64,000 nucleotides of DNA from UBA9926 sp913064795 (GCA_045560765.1 JBJKZD010000010.1:62001-126000), one strand, 5' to 3'. Counted from the first letter of the stretch, positions 27,026 through 35,465 are shown. A program made the numbers and translations. Notes: generated by a model from the letters alone, not told the origin.

Positions 27026-28124
27026 ATGTTAGAAAGCAATGCATTGTTTGCAAAAATCAAAGACAGTCAGAATCGAACTGAGATTCTGAGGGGGTATCTT
27101 TGACTACGAAGAGAAGAAGGAACGCCTCGCCGAGGTTGAGCTTGAGCTTGCAGACGCAAGCGTTTGGGACAACCCAGAGCAAGCACAAAAGCTAGGTCAA
27201 GAGCGTTCAGCTCTGGAAACTGTGGTGCTCACCATCGAAGATCTAGAACAAGGGCTGGGCGAACTGATTGAAATTCTAGAACTTGCCGTTGAAGAAGATG
27301 ATCAAGGGCTTTTTTCTGAATCTGAAGCTGATCTTGAAAAACATTTGGCCAACCTTGCCCAGTTAGAGTTTCAACGCATGTTTGCGGGTCCAATGGATCT
27401 TAATCCCGCTTATTTGGAAATCCAGTCAGGCTCCGGGGGCACAGAGGCCCAGGATTGGGCTGACATGTTGCTTCGAATGTATCTCAAATGGTGTGAGCGC
27501 AAAGGCTTCAAGGCCGAGATCATTGAATTATCAGATGGCGACGTGGCTGGGATTAAGTCAGCAACCGTCCTGGTTGAGGGTGCCTACGCCTATGGTTGGC
27601 TCCGAACAGAAACCGGGGTCCACCGCCTGGTGAGGAAGTCTCCTTTTGATTCGGGTAATCGCCGGCATACCTCATTCGCGTCAATTTTTATTTCTCCTGA
27701 TCTTGACGATGACATCGAAATCGATCTCGATATGTCGGATGTGCGGGTGGACACCTACCGAGCCAGCGGCGCGGGTGGGCAACACGTTAACAAAACAGAT
27801 TCAGCGATAAGACTAACCCATGAACCTTCAGGGCTTGTGGTTCAATGCCAAAATCAGAGGTCTCAACATAAGAATAAAGATCAGGCGATCAAACAACTCA
27901 AAGCGAAACTCTATGAGTTGGAAGAGCAGCGGCGCAATTCGGCTCTCCAGGAGATTGAAGACAACAAATCCGACATCAGCTGGGGTAGTCAAATCAGGTC
28001 CTATGTTTTAGATTCCGCGCGTATCAAAGATCTTCGGACCAACGTTGAAACGTCGAATACCCAGGCCGTACTCAACGGTGAGCTCGATTTCTTTATCGAG
28101 GCCAGCCTGAAGCAAGGGCTTTAA
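27026..28124 (+). CDS. prfB: Peptide chain release factor 2, with programmed +1 frameshift
   Basis: RF2 terminates translation at UGA and UAA. Frame 1 runs 25 codons from ATG 27026 to an in-frame TGA at 27101-27103. The stop is followed by C and preceded by CTT, with an AGGGGG Shine-Dalgarno-like stretch just upstream: the classic autoregulatory site where low RF2 promotes a +1 slip on CTT. The other frame continues from 27102 (DYEEKKERL...). The sum is 365 residues, the usual RF2 length. The peptidyl-hydrolase motif GGQ lies in RASGAGGQHVNKTDSAIRLTH; the stop-recognition loop contains SPFDSGNRRHTSF. lysS follows after 28 bases. Confidence 0.98.
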
Positions 28125-28152
28125 GGGCCAGCGCCTTAACCTAGGAAGACAC

Positions 28153-29649
28153 ATGTCATCAGACACTAGCCAAGAAGAACATGAACTGATCGCTCTGCGA
28201 AAAGCAAAGCTTGATAAGCTTCGCGCCGAAGGCGCAGCATTTCCAAATGATTTTAGAAGAACGCATCTTTCGGATGCTTTGCATTTTGAACACGGTGACT
28301 CGACCAAAGAATTTTTGGCTGAATCGAATGTGCCTGCTCGAGTCGCTGGACGCATAGTCTTAAAGCGTGTCATGGGTAAAGCCAGTTTTCTCACCCTTCA
28401 AGATGGAGCAGGCAGAATTCAGCTTTATGTGACTGAAAAAAGTCTGGGCGCTGAGGATTACGAAGGATTCAAGAACCTGGATATTGGGGATATCGTCGGC
28501 GCGGTCGGGGTGCTCATGAAGACCATGAAGGGGGAGCTATCCTTGGCGGCTGATTCAGTTCGGCTTTTGACAAAAAGCTTGCGGCCTTTGCCTGAGAAGC
28601 ATAAAGGCTTAACCGATACTGAAACCCGCTATAGGCAGCGCTATATAGATCTTATGGTCAATGAGGACTCTCGTGAGACCTTTGTGCGGCGCGCCCAAAT
28701 TACTGATAGCATCCGCCGGTTCTTGATGGATCGAGACTTCATGGAAGTCGAAACCCCGATGATGCAATCGACTCCCGGAGGAGCCACTGCAGCGCCGTTT
28801 ATCACGCATTACAATGCGCTCGATGTGGATATGTTTCTGCGAGTGGCGCCAGAGCTCAACTTGAAGCGGTTGGTGGTTGGAGGCTTCGAAAAAGTTTTCG
28901 AGATTAACCGCAATTTTCGCAACGAAGGTATGTCAACCAAGCACAGTCCCGAATTTACAATGCTGGAGTTTTATTGGGCTTATGCCGACTACCAGGATCT
29001 AATGACGCTGACTGAGGAGCTCTTTAGAGCAGCGGCGGAAAGAGTCCTTGGCCGACTCGATTTTTCCTATCAGGGCAAAACCGTCGATTTTGGTCCCGCT
29101 TTTCCTCGACTGACCATGGAGCAAGCGATCATCACTTATGTGGCGTCGGTCCAGCCGGAGGATATTGCCTCCCTCAGTCAGGCAGCTGCCACTGCGGAGC
29201 GATTCGGTATTGAGGTTCCTGACCATTGGGGCTTGGGAAAGATTCACCTAGCGTTGTTCGAAACGCTGGTGGAGGATCAGATCGAACAACCGGTGTTTAT
29301 CACCCAGCATCCCATTGAGGTGTCGCCACTCGCGCGGCGTAGCGATGAAAATCCGGAATTAACAGATCGGTTTGAGTTGTTTGTCATGGGTAAAGAGATT
29401 GCAAACGGCTTCTCAGAGCTCAACGATGCAGAAGATCAGGCCGAGCGTTTTAGAGCTCAAGTGGCAGCGCGCGCAGCAGGCGATAGTGAGGCGATGCATT
29501 TCGATCAAGATTACGTGACCGCGCTCGAATATGGTTTGCCCCCGACCGCAGGGGAGGGAATCGGCATCGATCGTTTGGTGATGCTTTTGACGGATGCAGC
29601 GTCTATCCGAGACGTCGTTTTGTTTCCGCATATGCGGCCAAAAACCTGA
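28153..29649 (+). CDS. lysS: Lysyl-tRNA synthetase, class II
   Basis: The 498-residue protein has the N-terminal OB-fold anticodon domain (about residues 55-165, RVAGRIVLKRVMGKASFLTLQD), class II motif 2 (FEINRNFRNEGMSTKHSPEFTMLEFYWAY) and motif 3 (PPTAGEGIGIDRLVMLLTD). It couples lysine to tRNA-Lys. It lies directly after prfB as in E. coli, and ung begins five bases later. Confidence 0.98.
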   Translation: MSSDTSQEEHELIALRKAKLDKLRAEGAAFPNDFRRTHLSDALHFEHGDSTKEFLAESNVPARVAGRIVLKRVMGKASFLTLQDGAGRIQLYVTEKSLGAEDYEGFKNLDIGDIVGAVGVLMKTMKGELSLAADSVRLLTKSLRPLPEKHKGLTDTETRYRQRYIDLMVNEDSRETFVRRAQITDSIRRFLMDRDFMEVETPMMQSTPGGATAAPFITHYNALDVDMFLRVAPELNLKRLVVGGFEKVFEINRNFRNEGMSTKHSPEFTMLEFYWAYADYQDLMTLTEELFRAAAERVLGRLDFSYQGKTVDFGPAFPRLTMEQAIITYVASVQPEDIASLSQAAATAERFGIEVPDHWGLGKIHLALFETLVEDQIEQPVFITQHPIEVSPLARRSDENPELTDRFELFVMGKEIANGFSELNDAEDQAERFRAQVAARAAGDSEAMHFDQDYVTALEYGLPPTAGEGIGIDRLVMLLTDAASIRDVVLFPHMRPKT

Positions 29650-29654
29650 CTCGG

Positions 29655-30335
29655 ATGCAGGCCCATTTACGCGCGGAATCTTGGCGAGGGCTTCTACTCG
29701 ATCGTGACATGATCGAGCAGCTCGGGGCGATCGAGGCGCGCCTCAAAAAAGAAGTCGAGGCAGGTAAGAAAATTTTCCCAGAATTGGGTGCTTGTTTTGA
29801 AGCTCTGAACCGTGTCGAGTTTGATCAGGTGCAAGCCGTGATTCTAGGGCAGGATCCCTATCACGGAGCTGGGCAGGCCCATGGGCTCGCGTTTTCAGTC
29901 CCCAAGGGTGAGCCGCTACCACCGTCTCTGAAAAATGTTTTGACTGAAGTCCATCAGGATCTTCATTTGCGCGCTGAATTGCCCCCCCATGGAGACCTCA
30001 CGGCCTGGACCGACCAGGGCGTGCTTCTGCTAAACAGTGTTTTGACCGTGACCGAAGGCGCTGCGCATGCCCATCGAGGTCTAGGGTGGGAGGTCTTTAC
30101 AGATGCGGTCATTGCCCGTTTGGGTAAGCGCGTGCGACCGATCGTTTTTATGCTTTGGGGCAAGGCCGCTCAGCGAAAGCAAACCCTCATCACCGGTACC
30201 CAGCACCTGATACTCACCGCCCCCCATCCTTCCCCGTTGTCGGTATATCGCGGGTTTTATGGTTGCCGTCACTTCTCCAAATGTAATGAATTCCTGAAAG
30301 CCAGAGGTCTGCCCCTAATCGATTGGACGCTCTGA
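29655..30335 (+). CDS. ung: Uracil-DNA glycosylase, family 1
   Basis: Ung removes uracil from DNA to begin base excision repair. The 226-residue protein has the water-activating motif GQDPYHGAGQAHGLAFSV and the leucine-loop motif APHPSPLSVYRGF. It is tightly spaced after lysS, which suggests a shared transcript. Confidence 0.97.
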   Translation: MQAHLRAESWRGLLLDRDMIEQLGAIEARLKKEVEAGKKIFPELGACFEALNRVEFDQVQAVILGQDPYHGAGQAHGLAFSVPKGEPLPPSLKNVLTEVHQDLHLRAELPPHGDLTAWTDQGVLLLNSVLTVTEGAAHAHRGLGWEVFTDAVIARLGKRVRPIVFMLWGKAAQRKQTLITGTQHLILTAPHPSPLSVYRGFYGCRHFSKCNEFLKARGLPLIDWTL

Positions 30336-30339
30336 TCGA

Positions 30340-30385
30340 CCACCTGTAAGGACAAAAGGGGGTTCCGGGTCTCGCCTTCAGGTGG
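30340..30385. terminator. Hairpin between convergent ung and ygfZ
   Basis: CCACCTG (30340-30346) pairs with CAGGTGG (30379-30385), extended inward by AAGG/CCTT. It lies between convergent stops and could act in both directions, but no T-run follows on either strand. Confidence 0.4.
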
Positions 30386-30452
30386 GGGCGTCTTGAACTC
30401 GAACAGAGACAATGGATTCACAGCGCTGTCGTTGGGTCGGATTAGGAGGGTA

Positions 30453-31269
30453 TCAGTGCAAAATTGTGAGCTTCGCCGTTTCGGTGTGTAGAGATCGCGA
30501 GCGAATGGCTGAGTCAATAACAGCAGCACACAGTGCTCCGCTTTCGGTTTTGACCGCCGCGACGATCTCTCCGCAGACAGTGTTATCGTCGGAGTAAATC
30601 GACTGGCCAAGAATACAGTCGTCCTCGGCAATGACCTGGATTAGGACTTTTTTGGGCTTACCGCGATAGTGCACCCGAGCAATGATTTCTTGCCCAAGGT
30701 AGCAACCCTTTTGAAAATCCACAGCCCCATTGCTTGATAAACCCAGTTCGAAGGGTTGGAATCGTCCTTCCTGGGCTTGATTGATCCAAATCAGCCCGTC
30801 CGCGATATCTTTTTCCTGCCATTGCGCGTCGGATAGCGCAGTGCTGAGAATCTGGTCAGTCCATAGTTCTTGGCGTCCTGGACGTTGGTCAATCTCGACC
30901 GTGAATTGACCCTCCAGAGGCGCACAAGAGAGGCGACCATAGCAGAACAGATCATCAGAGCGATCGACCAAAGTTTGCTTTAGAAAAAACGATATACTGC
31001 TTTAAGAGCTGGATCGTTGGCTGCACCATGTCGCGACGCATGCTGATTAATAGACTCTGGCCGGGTGCATCTGTGAGCTGGTGATTGGAGTCGAGTGCCG
31101 CTATAAACGTGGTCTCCACTCTTCCCTGAATATTTGTGATCGCGCCGAGGAGGCTTTTTCCCGGTGCAAGGTCGTCGAGGTTGCAGGTGCAATAGCCCTG
31201 AAAAAACTTAATGGCATCGCGGCCAGTAATTTCAAGGACGCTCTGGTTTTTGAGTGCGATGACTTCCAT
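30453..31269 (-). pseudogene. ygfZ: Folate-binding Fe-S maintenance protein YgfZ, with a frameshift
   Basis: YgfZ (GcvT-like) binds tetrahydrofolate and supports some iron-sulfur enzymes such as MiaB. The first frame (31269 to about 30975) has the N-terminal part ITGRDAIKFFQGYCTCNL. The second frame (to 30453) has the signature KGCYLGQEIIAR. They join near 30969-30977: dropping one base in the TTT run restores ...FSKANLVDRSDD..., which fits the family. The rest looks intact, so either a sequencing indel or a recent loss of function explains it. It is convergent with ung and divergent from sdhE. Confidence 0.85.
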
Positions 31270-31386
31270 GAACCTTCCAGTGTTCGTCTGGGTGTTACTG
31301 AAGCCAGGGTCTCTTTGCGGACACTGGTCCGGGCTTGAGCAGGCTGGCTACAGACGGGTAGGTTAGTTGAAAATTTGCGAAATGCC

Positions 31387-31438
31387 AAAGCGTGATGTCA
31401 GTGCGAGATGTCAATGCGAGATATCAAAGCGTGATGTG
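31387..31438. repeat. 13-bp degenerate tandem repeat, four units
   Basis: Units at 31387-31399, 31400-31412, 31413-31425 and 31426-31438 follow the pattern aa(a/t)gcg(t/a)gatgtc. They lie in the 577-base spacer between ygfZ and sdhE, which holds no convincing gene. Confidence 0.8.
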
Positions 31439-31447
31439 TAGTTGAGT

Positions 31448-31475
31448 CGGGGCATGTCAGCCCCGTCTTTCTCTC
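31448..31475 (+). terminator. Strong hairpin with T-rich tail in the ygfZ-sdhE spacer
   Basis: CGGGGC (31448-31453), loop ATGTCA, GCCCCG (31460-31465), then TCTTTCTCTC. On the plus strand this looks like an intrinsic terminator, yet no plus-strand gene precedes it; ygfZ runs the other way. It might end an unrecognised short plus-strand RNA that starts within or upstream of the ygfZ 5' region. Confidence 0.5.
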
Positions 31476-31762
31476 GGTGGCTGGTGGTTGATTCCCTTGG
31501 AGTGCTGACCGTAAGGCCGTATCGGTTGATCGGGGGTTACTGGGATCTCGTAAACCTGGAATGAGGTAACGCGCCTTGGAGGGTAAGACATCGAGGCCAG
31601 CGCGCTGACTAAAAAGAGTCAAAGCGCATACAGACAAAGCGAGTACAGTCCAAGCCAGAGTGGAGAAAGCGGACCCAGGCAATGGGGGAATGCTCAAGCG
31701 AATGCAATAAACGCTGAGACTGAGGCAGCATCACTGATCGTAGAAGAAGGCCTAGCATAACC

Positions 31763-31837
31763 AAGCATGATCCAAGAACGCATGAATAAAGTAAGCATGA
31801 AAACAGAACACATGGCAAAAGAACAGACGGGAAAAGG
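31763..31837. repeat. 15-bp degenerate tandem repeat, five units, just before sdhE
   Basis: Units of exactly 15 bases at 31763, 31778, 31793, 31808 and 31823 share the pattern a(a/c)gcatgannaaaga. The last unit contains GAAAAGG, which is the likely ribosome binding site of sdhE. The purine-rich strand is the sdhE sense strand. Confidence 0.75.
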
Positions 31838-31846
31838 AACTCAGGA

Positions 31847-32101
31847 ATGATCGAAACAGCCGGTGAATTGAACAAAATACGGTGGCGGAGTCGGCGGGGG
31901 ATGGCCGAGCTTGATCTATTGTTTGTCCCTTTTTTTGAAGAGGTCTTTCTCTTCCTCTCTGAGGCACGGCAGGCAGCCTATGTCAGAATGCTTGGAGAAG
32001 AAGATCCGGTGCTCTGGGAATGGTTCAGCGAACGAACCGAACCTGAAGACGAGGCCTATTTGGATCTTGTGAGGATGATGCTACGGCGGGTCCAACCCTA
32101 G
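31847..32101 (+). CDS. sdhE: FAD assembly factor SdhE
   Basis: SdhE helps attach FAD covalently to SdhA and related flavoproteins. The 84-residue protein has the RGMAELDLLF motif (family RGxxE) near residue 17 and the conserved LxxLLxxxDPxLxxW-like stretch MLGEEDPVLWEWF. It is followed by a ygfX/cptA-type gene, as in many gammaproteobacteria. GAAAAGG about nine bases upstream fits the ATG. Confidence 0.93.
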   Translation: MIETAGELNKIRWRSRRGMAELDLLFVPFFEEVFLFLSEARQAAYVRMLGEEDPVLWEWFSERTEPEDEAYLDLVRMMLRRVQP

Positions 32102-32128
32102 AGACTTGAGCCGTGAGGGCAGCGCATC

Positions 32129-32548
32129 ATGGCTTCAGCGTTTGATCTTCGGTTGGGCCCTTCAAGTTGGCTTACAACCATCCGAATCAGTGCGATGGCA
32201 CTGAGCTTGCTGGCAATCACTCTGACGGACCTCACCCAAAATTACGTGTGGGGTTTGCTGAATGTTTGTGTCTGTGGGCAGATTTATCAGCTCGCCGAAC
32301 ACTGGTTTTGGCCCCCCAAATCTCGTGCTGTAAAGGTCTGCTATCGCGAAGGTCGATATTGGGTAGGCGATGCGCAAGGCGGTGAACGGGCTTTTGAACT
32401 GCGTAGCGTGACGATTAGGCCGTTTGGGATCGAGCTGAGACTGCATTCGAAAGATGCAGGACCTCGGCAAATTTTAGTGCTCCGAGACAGTGTTGACGCG
32501 CAATCTTTTCGGCGGGCGAAGGTCTGGCTCCGGTTCGCTCACGCGTAG
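32129..32548 (+). CDS. YgfX/CptA-like inner-membrane protein
   Basis: This 139-residue protein has one or two hydrophobic helices (about residues 17-65) and a C-terminal beta-rich domain with RAVKVCYREGRYWVGD, as in YgfX. In E. coli YgfX (CptA) was reported with SdhE as a toxin-antitoxin pair affecting the cytoskeleton; later work supports a flavoprotein-related role for SdhE itself. Identification rests mainly on position after sdhE and on the fold pattern. Its end overlaps convergent nadB by ten bases. Confidence 0.7.
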   Translation: MASAFDLRLGPSSWLTTIRISAMALSLLAITLTDLTQNYVWGLLNVCVCGQIYQLAEHWFWPPKSRAVKVCYREGRYWVGDAQGGERAFELRSVTIRPFGIELRLHSKDAGPRQILVLRDSVDAQSFRRAKVWLRFAHA

Positions 32549-34164
32549 TTGTGGGGTGTTAAAATGGTTTCCCGGGGCGTCTCTAAGCTGACCGGATAAT
32601 CAAGATTATAATGTAAGCCTCGGCTTTCTTTGCGTTGCAACGCCGAGCTGACGATCAGCTCAGCGACCTGTACCAGATTGCGTAGTTCGAGGAGGTCTCG
32701 ATTGATGGTGTGATTCGCATAGTAGTCGTTGATTTCTTGCTGCAAGAGTGAAATGCGCCGCTGGGCTCTTAAAAGCCGGCGGTTAGATCGCACGATGCCC
32801 ACATAGTCCCACATGAGGCGTCTGAGTTCTTCCCAGTTGTGGGCGAGAATAACGTCTTCGCCTGAGCGGGAGACTTGGCTCGCGTCCCAGTCGGGGATGT
32901 GATTCTTTGGGGCTGGACCCCGATGCTGGGTGGCAATCGCCTCGGCTGCCGCTCGGCCATAGACCATGCATTCGAGCAACGAATTGCTGGCCATTCGATT
33001 GGCCCCGTGGAGTCCGGTATAGCTGACTTCTCCGATTGCGAAGAGACCGGGTAAATCTGTTTGGCCAGCTTGATTTGTCACAACGCCACCGCAGGTATAA
33101 TGGGCTGCGGGGACGATAGGAATCGGCTCCTTCGTGATGTCGAAGCCGTGGGCGAGACAGCGTTTATAAATATTGGGGAAGTGATTCTGGATCAGCGCGT
33201 CGTCCTGGTGGCTGATATCGAGCAAAACGTAATCACAGCCAAGCCGTTTCATTTCAAAATCAATGGCTCGAGCAACGATGTCCCTAGACGCTAATTCCCC
33301 CCTAGGATCAAATTGCTCCATGAAGGGGGTCCCATCAGGGAGCAAGAGACGAGCGCCCTCGCCCCTAAGGGCTTCTGAAATCAAAAATGATTTCGCTTTT
33401 GGGTGATAGAGACAGGTCGGATGAAACTGATTAAATTCCAGGTTCCCCACGCGACAACCGGCTCGCCAAGCCATGGCAATGCCATCGCCAGATGCCGTAT
33501 CGGGATTGCTGGTATATAAATAGACTTTGCTTGCCCCGCCGGTTGCGAGCACAACATTGGAACAGGACAGGGTCTGTATCTTGGTCGTGTTGATATCGAG
33601 TGTATAGACGCCGCGACAGACTTTGGACGATTCGCCCAGTTGGTCACTGGTGATGAGATCGATCGCGATCCGATCACTGAAAATGGTCACCCCCGGTTTT
33701 TGATCGAGTGCTTCGGCCAAACGCTCGGTAATTTCTCTGCCGGTCGCATCGGCGGCGTGGATCACGCGTCGGTGACTGTGCCCGCCCTCCTGAGTGAGGT
33801 GAAATTCCGCTAATCCTTGGCTGTTGATCCGGGTATCGAAATCCACGCCCAGTGTCACCAGCCAATCGATGATCGATGAGCTTTGCTCGACCACGAAGGC
33901 GACGGTTTCAGGATTGCACAATCCGTCACCTGCGATGAGGGTATCCTTGATATGGGCTTCCACGCTGTCGTAATCATCAAGGACCGCAGCGACTCCGCCC
34001 TGAGCATAGTAGCTTGAACCTTCTAGAGGCGCTTCTTTGCACAACATCGCGATCGAATAGTCGTCGGGGAGATTGAGCGCGAGGGTCATGCCTGCGGCAC
34101 CACTGCCGATGATGACGACGTCAAAATGCGTATTAGAAGGTCTACTCATGTCTGAACTATCCAT
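32539..34164 (-). CDS. nadB: L-aspartate oxidase NadB
   Basis: NadB oxidises aspartate to iminoaspartate for NAD synthesis. The 541-residue flavoprotein has the FAD motif VVIIGSGAAGMTLALNL, the SSYYAQGGVAAVL block, the substrate region EFNQFHPTCLYHP, the active-site stretch PAAHYTCGGVVTNQAGQT, and LHGANRMASNSLLECMVYGRAAA. The start may be ATG 34164 or, better spaced from a TATAAA on the minus strand near 34176, ATG 34149 (MSRPSNTHFD). Divergence from rpoE is conserved in this group. Confidence 0.96.
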   Translation of the reverse strand: MDSSDMSRPSNTHFDVVIIGSGAAGMTLALNLPDDYSIAMLCKEAPLEGSSYYAQGGVAAVLDDYDSVEAHIKDTLIAGDGLCNPETVAFVVEQSSSIIDWLVTLGVDFDTRINSQGLAEFHLTQEGGHSHRRVIHAADATGREITERLAEALDQKPGVTIFSDRIAIDLITSDQLGESSKVCRGVYTLDINTTKIQTLSCSNVVLATGGASKVYLYTSNPDTASGDGIAMAWRAGCRVGNLEFNQFHPTCLYHPKAKSFLISEALRGEGARLLLPDGTPFMEQFDPRGELASRDIVARAIDFEMKRLGCDYVLLDISHQDDALIQNHFPNIYKRCLAHGFDITKEPIPIVPAAHYTCGGVVTNQAGQTDLPGLFAIGEVSYTGLHGANRMASNSLLECMVYGRAAAEAIATQHRGPAPKNHIPDWDASQVSRSGEDVILAHNWEELRRLMWDYVGIVRSNRRLLRAQRRISLLQQEINDYYANHTINRDLLELRNLVQVAELIVSSALQRKESRGLHYNLDYPVSLETPRETILTPHNYA

Positions 34165-34185
34165 TGGCCAACGCTATTTTATAAT

Positions 34186-34220
34186 GGAACGCCGATCGAC
34201 GTCCCCAAGTCTGGTATTAT
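34186..34220 (+). promoter_or_regulatory. Possible sigma-E autoregulated promoter and overlapping sigma-70 box of rpoE
   Basis: GGAAC at 34186-34190 followed, after about 19 bases, by TCTGG at 34210-34214 resembles the sigma-E consensus (GGAACTT, 16-17 bases, TCTRA); the last position and part of the -35 deviate. TGGTATTAT immediately after (34212-34220) looks like an extended -10 for housekeeping sigma. Self-activation is well known for rpoE operons. Confidence 0.45.
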
Positions 34221-34310
34221 ATCTTGCCTGCAAAGCGCGAATTTCTCTCTAGAAACGAACCCTTGCAGGTTTTTGGGGTCCAACTGAGCACTAAGGGAAA
34301 GGGTCGCGTT

Positions 34311-34886
34311 TTGAAACCTGATCAGGAATCCGATCGACGATTAGTCACGCGCGCTCAGCATGGCGACAAGCGCGCGTTCGATTTTCTGGTTTTAAAGTAT
34401 CAACAGCGCATTGCTCATGTGGTGTCGCGTTTTGTCCGTGATCAAGATGAAGTGGCCGATGTCACGCAGGAGGCCTTCATCAAGGCGTACCGCGCGCTAG
34501 CCAATTTCAGAGGCGACGCGCAGTTTTATACGTGGTTGTACCGGATCGCGACCAACACGGCTAAAAACTACCTTGTATCAAAGTCCAGAAGACCTCCGGA
34601 CACTGATAAAGACATCAATGATGGGGAATTTTCTGAGAATTCAGTTGTCTTAGGGGGTGGGGATCAACCGGAAATGCTACTGGCCAGAGATGAGTTGCAA
34701 GCGGTTGTTCTGAAAGCGTTGGATGGGTTGCAGGAAGATCTAAGAATTGCTTTGGTGCTGAGGGAATTTGATGGCCTCAGTTATGAAGAGATTGCCGAGA
34801 TCATGGAGTGTCCGGTGGGCACGGTGCGATCAAGGATTTTTAGGGCGAGAGAAGCGATTGAGAAAAAAATCGCCGAAATGGGATGA
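34311..34886 (+). CDS. rpoE: RNA polymerase sigma-E factor (RpoE/AlgU)
   Basis: This ECF sigma factor directs the envelope stress response. The start is set at TTG 34311 (family M-x-x-x-Q-E-S-D-x-x-L-V), which gives 191 residues, close to the usual 193, and has AAAGGG upstream; the frame also runs back to 34224 without conservation. Region 2 shows GDKRAFDFLVLKYQQRI and DEVADVTQEAFIKAYRAL; region 4 shows EDLRIALVLREFDGLSYEEIAEIMECPVGTVRSRIFRARE. Its partner rseA is unusually far away (579 bases). Confidence 0.96.
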   Translation: MKPDQESDRRLVTRAQHGDKRAFDFLVLKYQQRIAHVVSRFVRDQDEVADVTQEAFIKAYRALANFRGDAQFYTWLYRIATNTAKNYLVSKSRRPPDTDKDINDGEFSENSVVLGGGDQPEMLLARDELQAVVLKALDGLQEDLRIALVLREFDGLSYEEIAEIMECPVGTVRSRIFRAREAIEKKIAEMG

Positions 34887-34896
34887 CTGAGACGCA

Positions 34897-35166
34897 AACA
34901 GCGTCATAAGACAGAGTCATAAGACAGAGTCACAAGACAGAGTTTTAAGACAGAGTTTTAAGACAGAGTTTTAAGACAGAGTTTTAAGACAGAGTTATAA
35001 GACAGAGTCATAAAACAAAGTTACAAGACAGAGCTATAAAAAATTTCGTTAACAAGAGTCGTAAACAAAATTTGTTAAAAAGAGTTGTTAAAAAGAGTTG
35101 TTAAAAAGATTTGTTAAAAAGAGTAGTAAAAAGAATAGTAAAAAAGAGTTTTAACAAAAATTGTAA
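34897..35166. repeat. About 21 tandem units of a 13-bp repeat between rpoE and rseA
   Basis: From 34910 to 35052 the period is exactly 13: units gacagagtcataa, gacagagtcacaa, then gacagagttttaa four times in a row (34936-34987), then variants. From 35053 to 35166 the array continues as aaagagttgttaa-type units of 12-14 bases. Nearly every unit ends in TAA; since 13 is not a multiple of three, stops recur in all three plus frames. There is no gene in 34887-35465. Confidence 0.92.
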
Positions 35167-35226
35167 AAATAAGTCCAAAAAGAGAGTAATGACTGACTGT
35201 TTCTTCCGCGGACGTAAGAAAGCGAT

Positions 35227-35252
35227 CAAAAAACAGACAAGAAACAGACAAG
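35227..35252. repeat. 11-bp direct repeat aaacagacaag, two copies
   Basis: Two adjacent copies and a decayed third (aaaaacag) lie in the same rpoE-rseA spacer. They may belong to the larger repeat-prone region. Confidence 0.6.
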
Positions 35253-35374
35253 AAAAACAGTGAACTGAATCGATGGGTGACAGCGGGTGGCTTCCAGCCT
35301 TGGGTCATAGATCGGCTCCAGGGTCAGTAAGGTCTGCCTTCAGAGGGTCGAGGGCCGCCTCGGTTACAGTCATC

Positions 35375-35443
35375 TTCGCGGTGGTAAAGTTCCCGGTGGT
35401 AAGATTCACGGCGGTAAAAGAGTAAAAGAGTAAAAGAGTAAAA
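35375..35443. repeat. 15-bp x3 then 8-bp x3 tandem repeats before rseA
   Basis: Three 15-base units (ttcgcggtggtaaag, ttcccggtggtaaga, ttcacggcggtaaaa; 35375-35419) change into three perfect 8-base units gagtaaaa (35420-35443), then gaggaac. This ends about 20 bases before the rseA ATG and is purine-rich on the sense strand. Confidence 0.88.
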
Positions 35444-35465
35444 GAGGAACAAGTAAGAGATCAGT

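Noticed and set aside
27101..27103. Nonsense mutation or sequencing error in prfB
   Set aside because: Context matches the programmed RF2 frameshift site exactly and total length is 365 residues.
34897..35166. CRISPR-like array
   Set aside because: Units are contiguous 13-mers without spacers and no cas genes are near.
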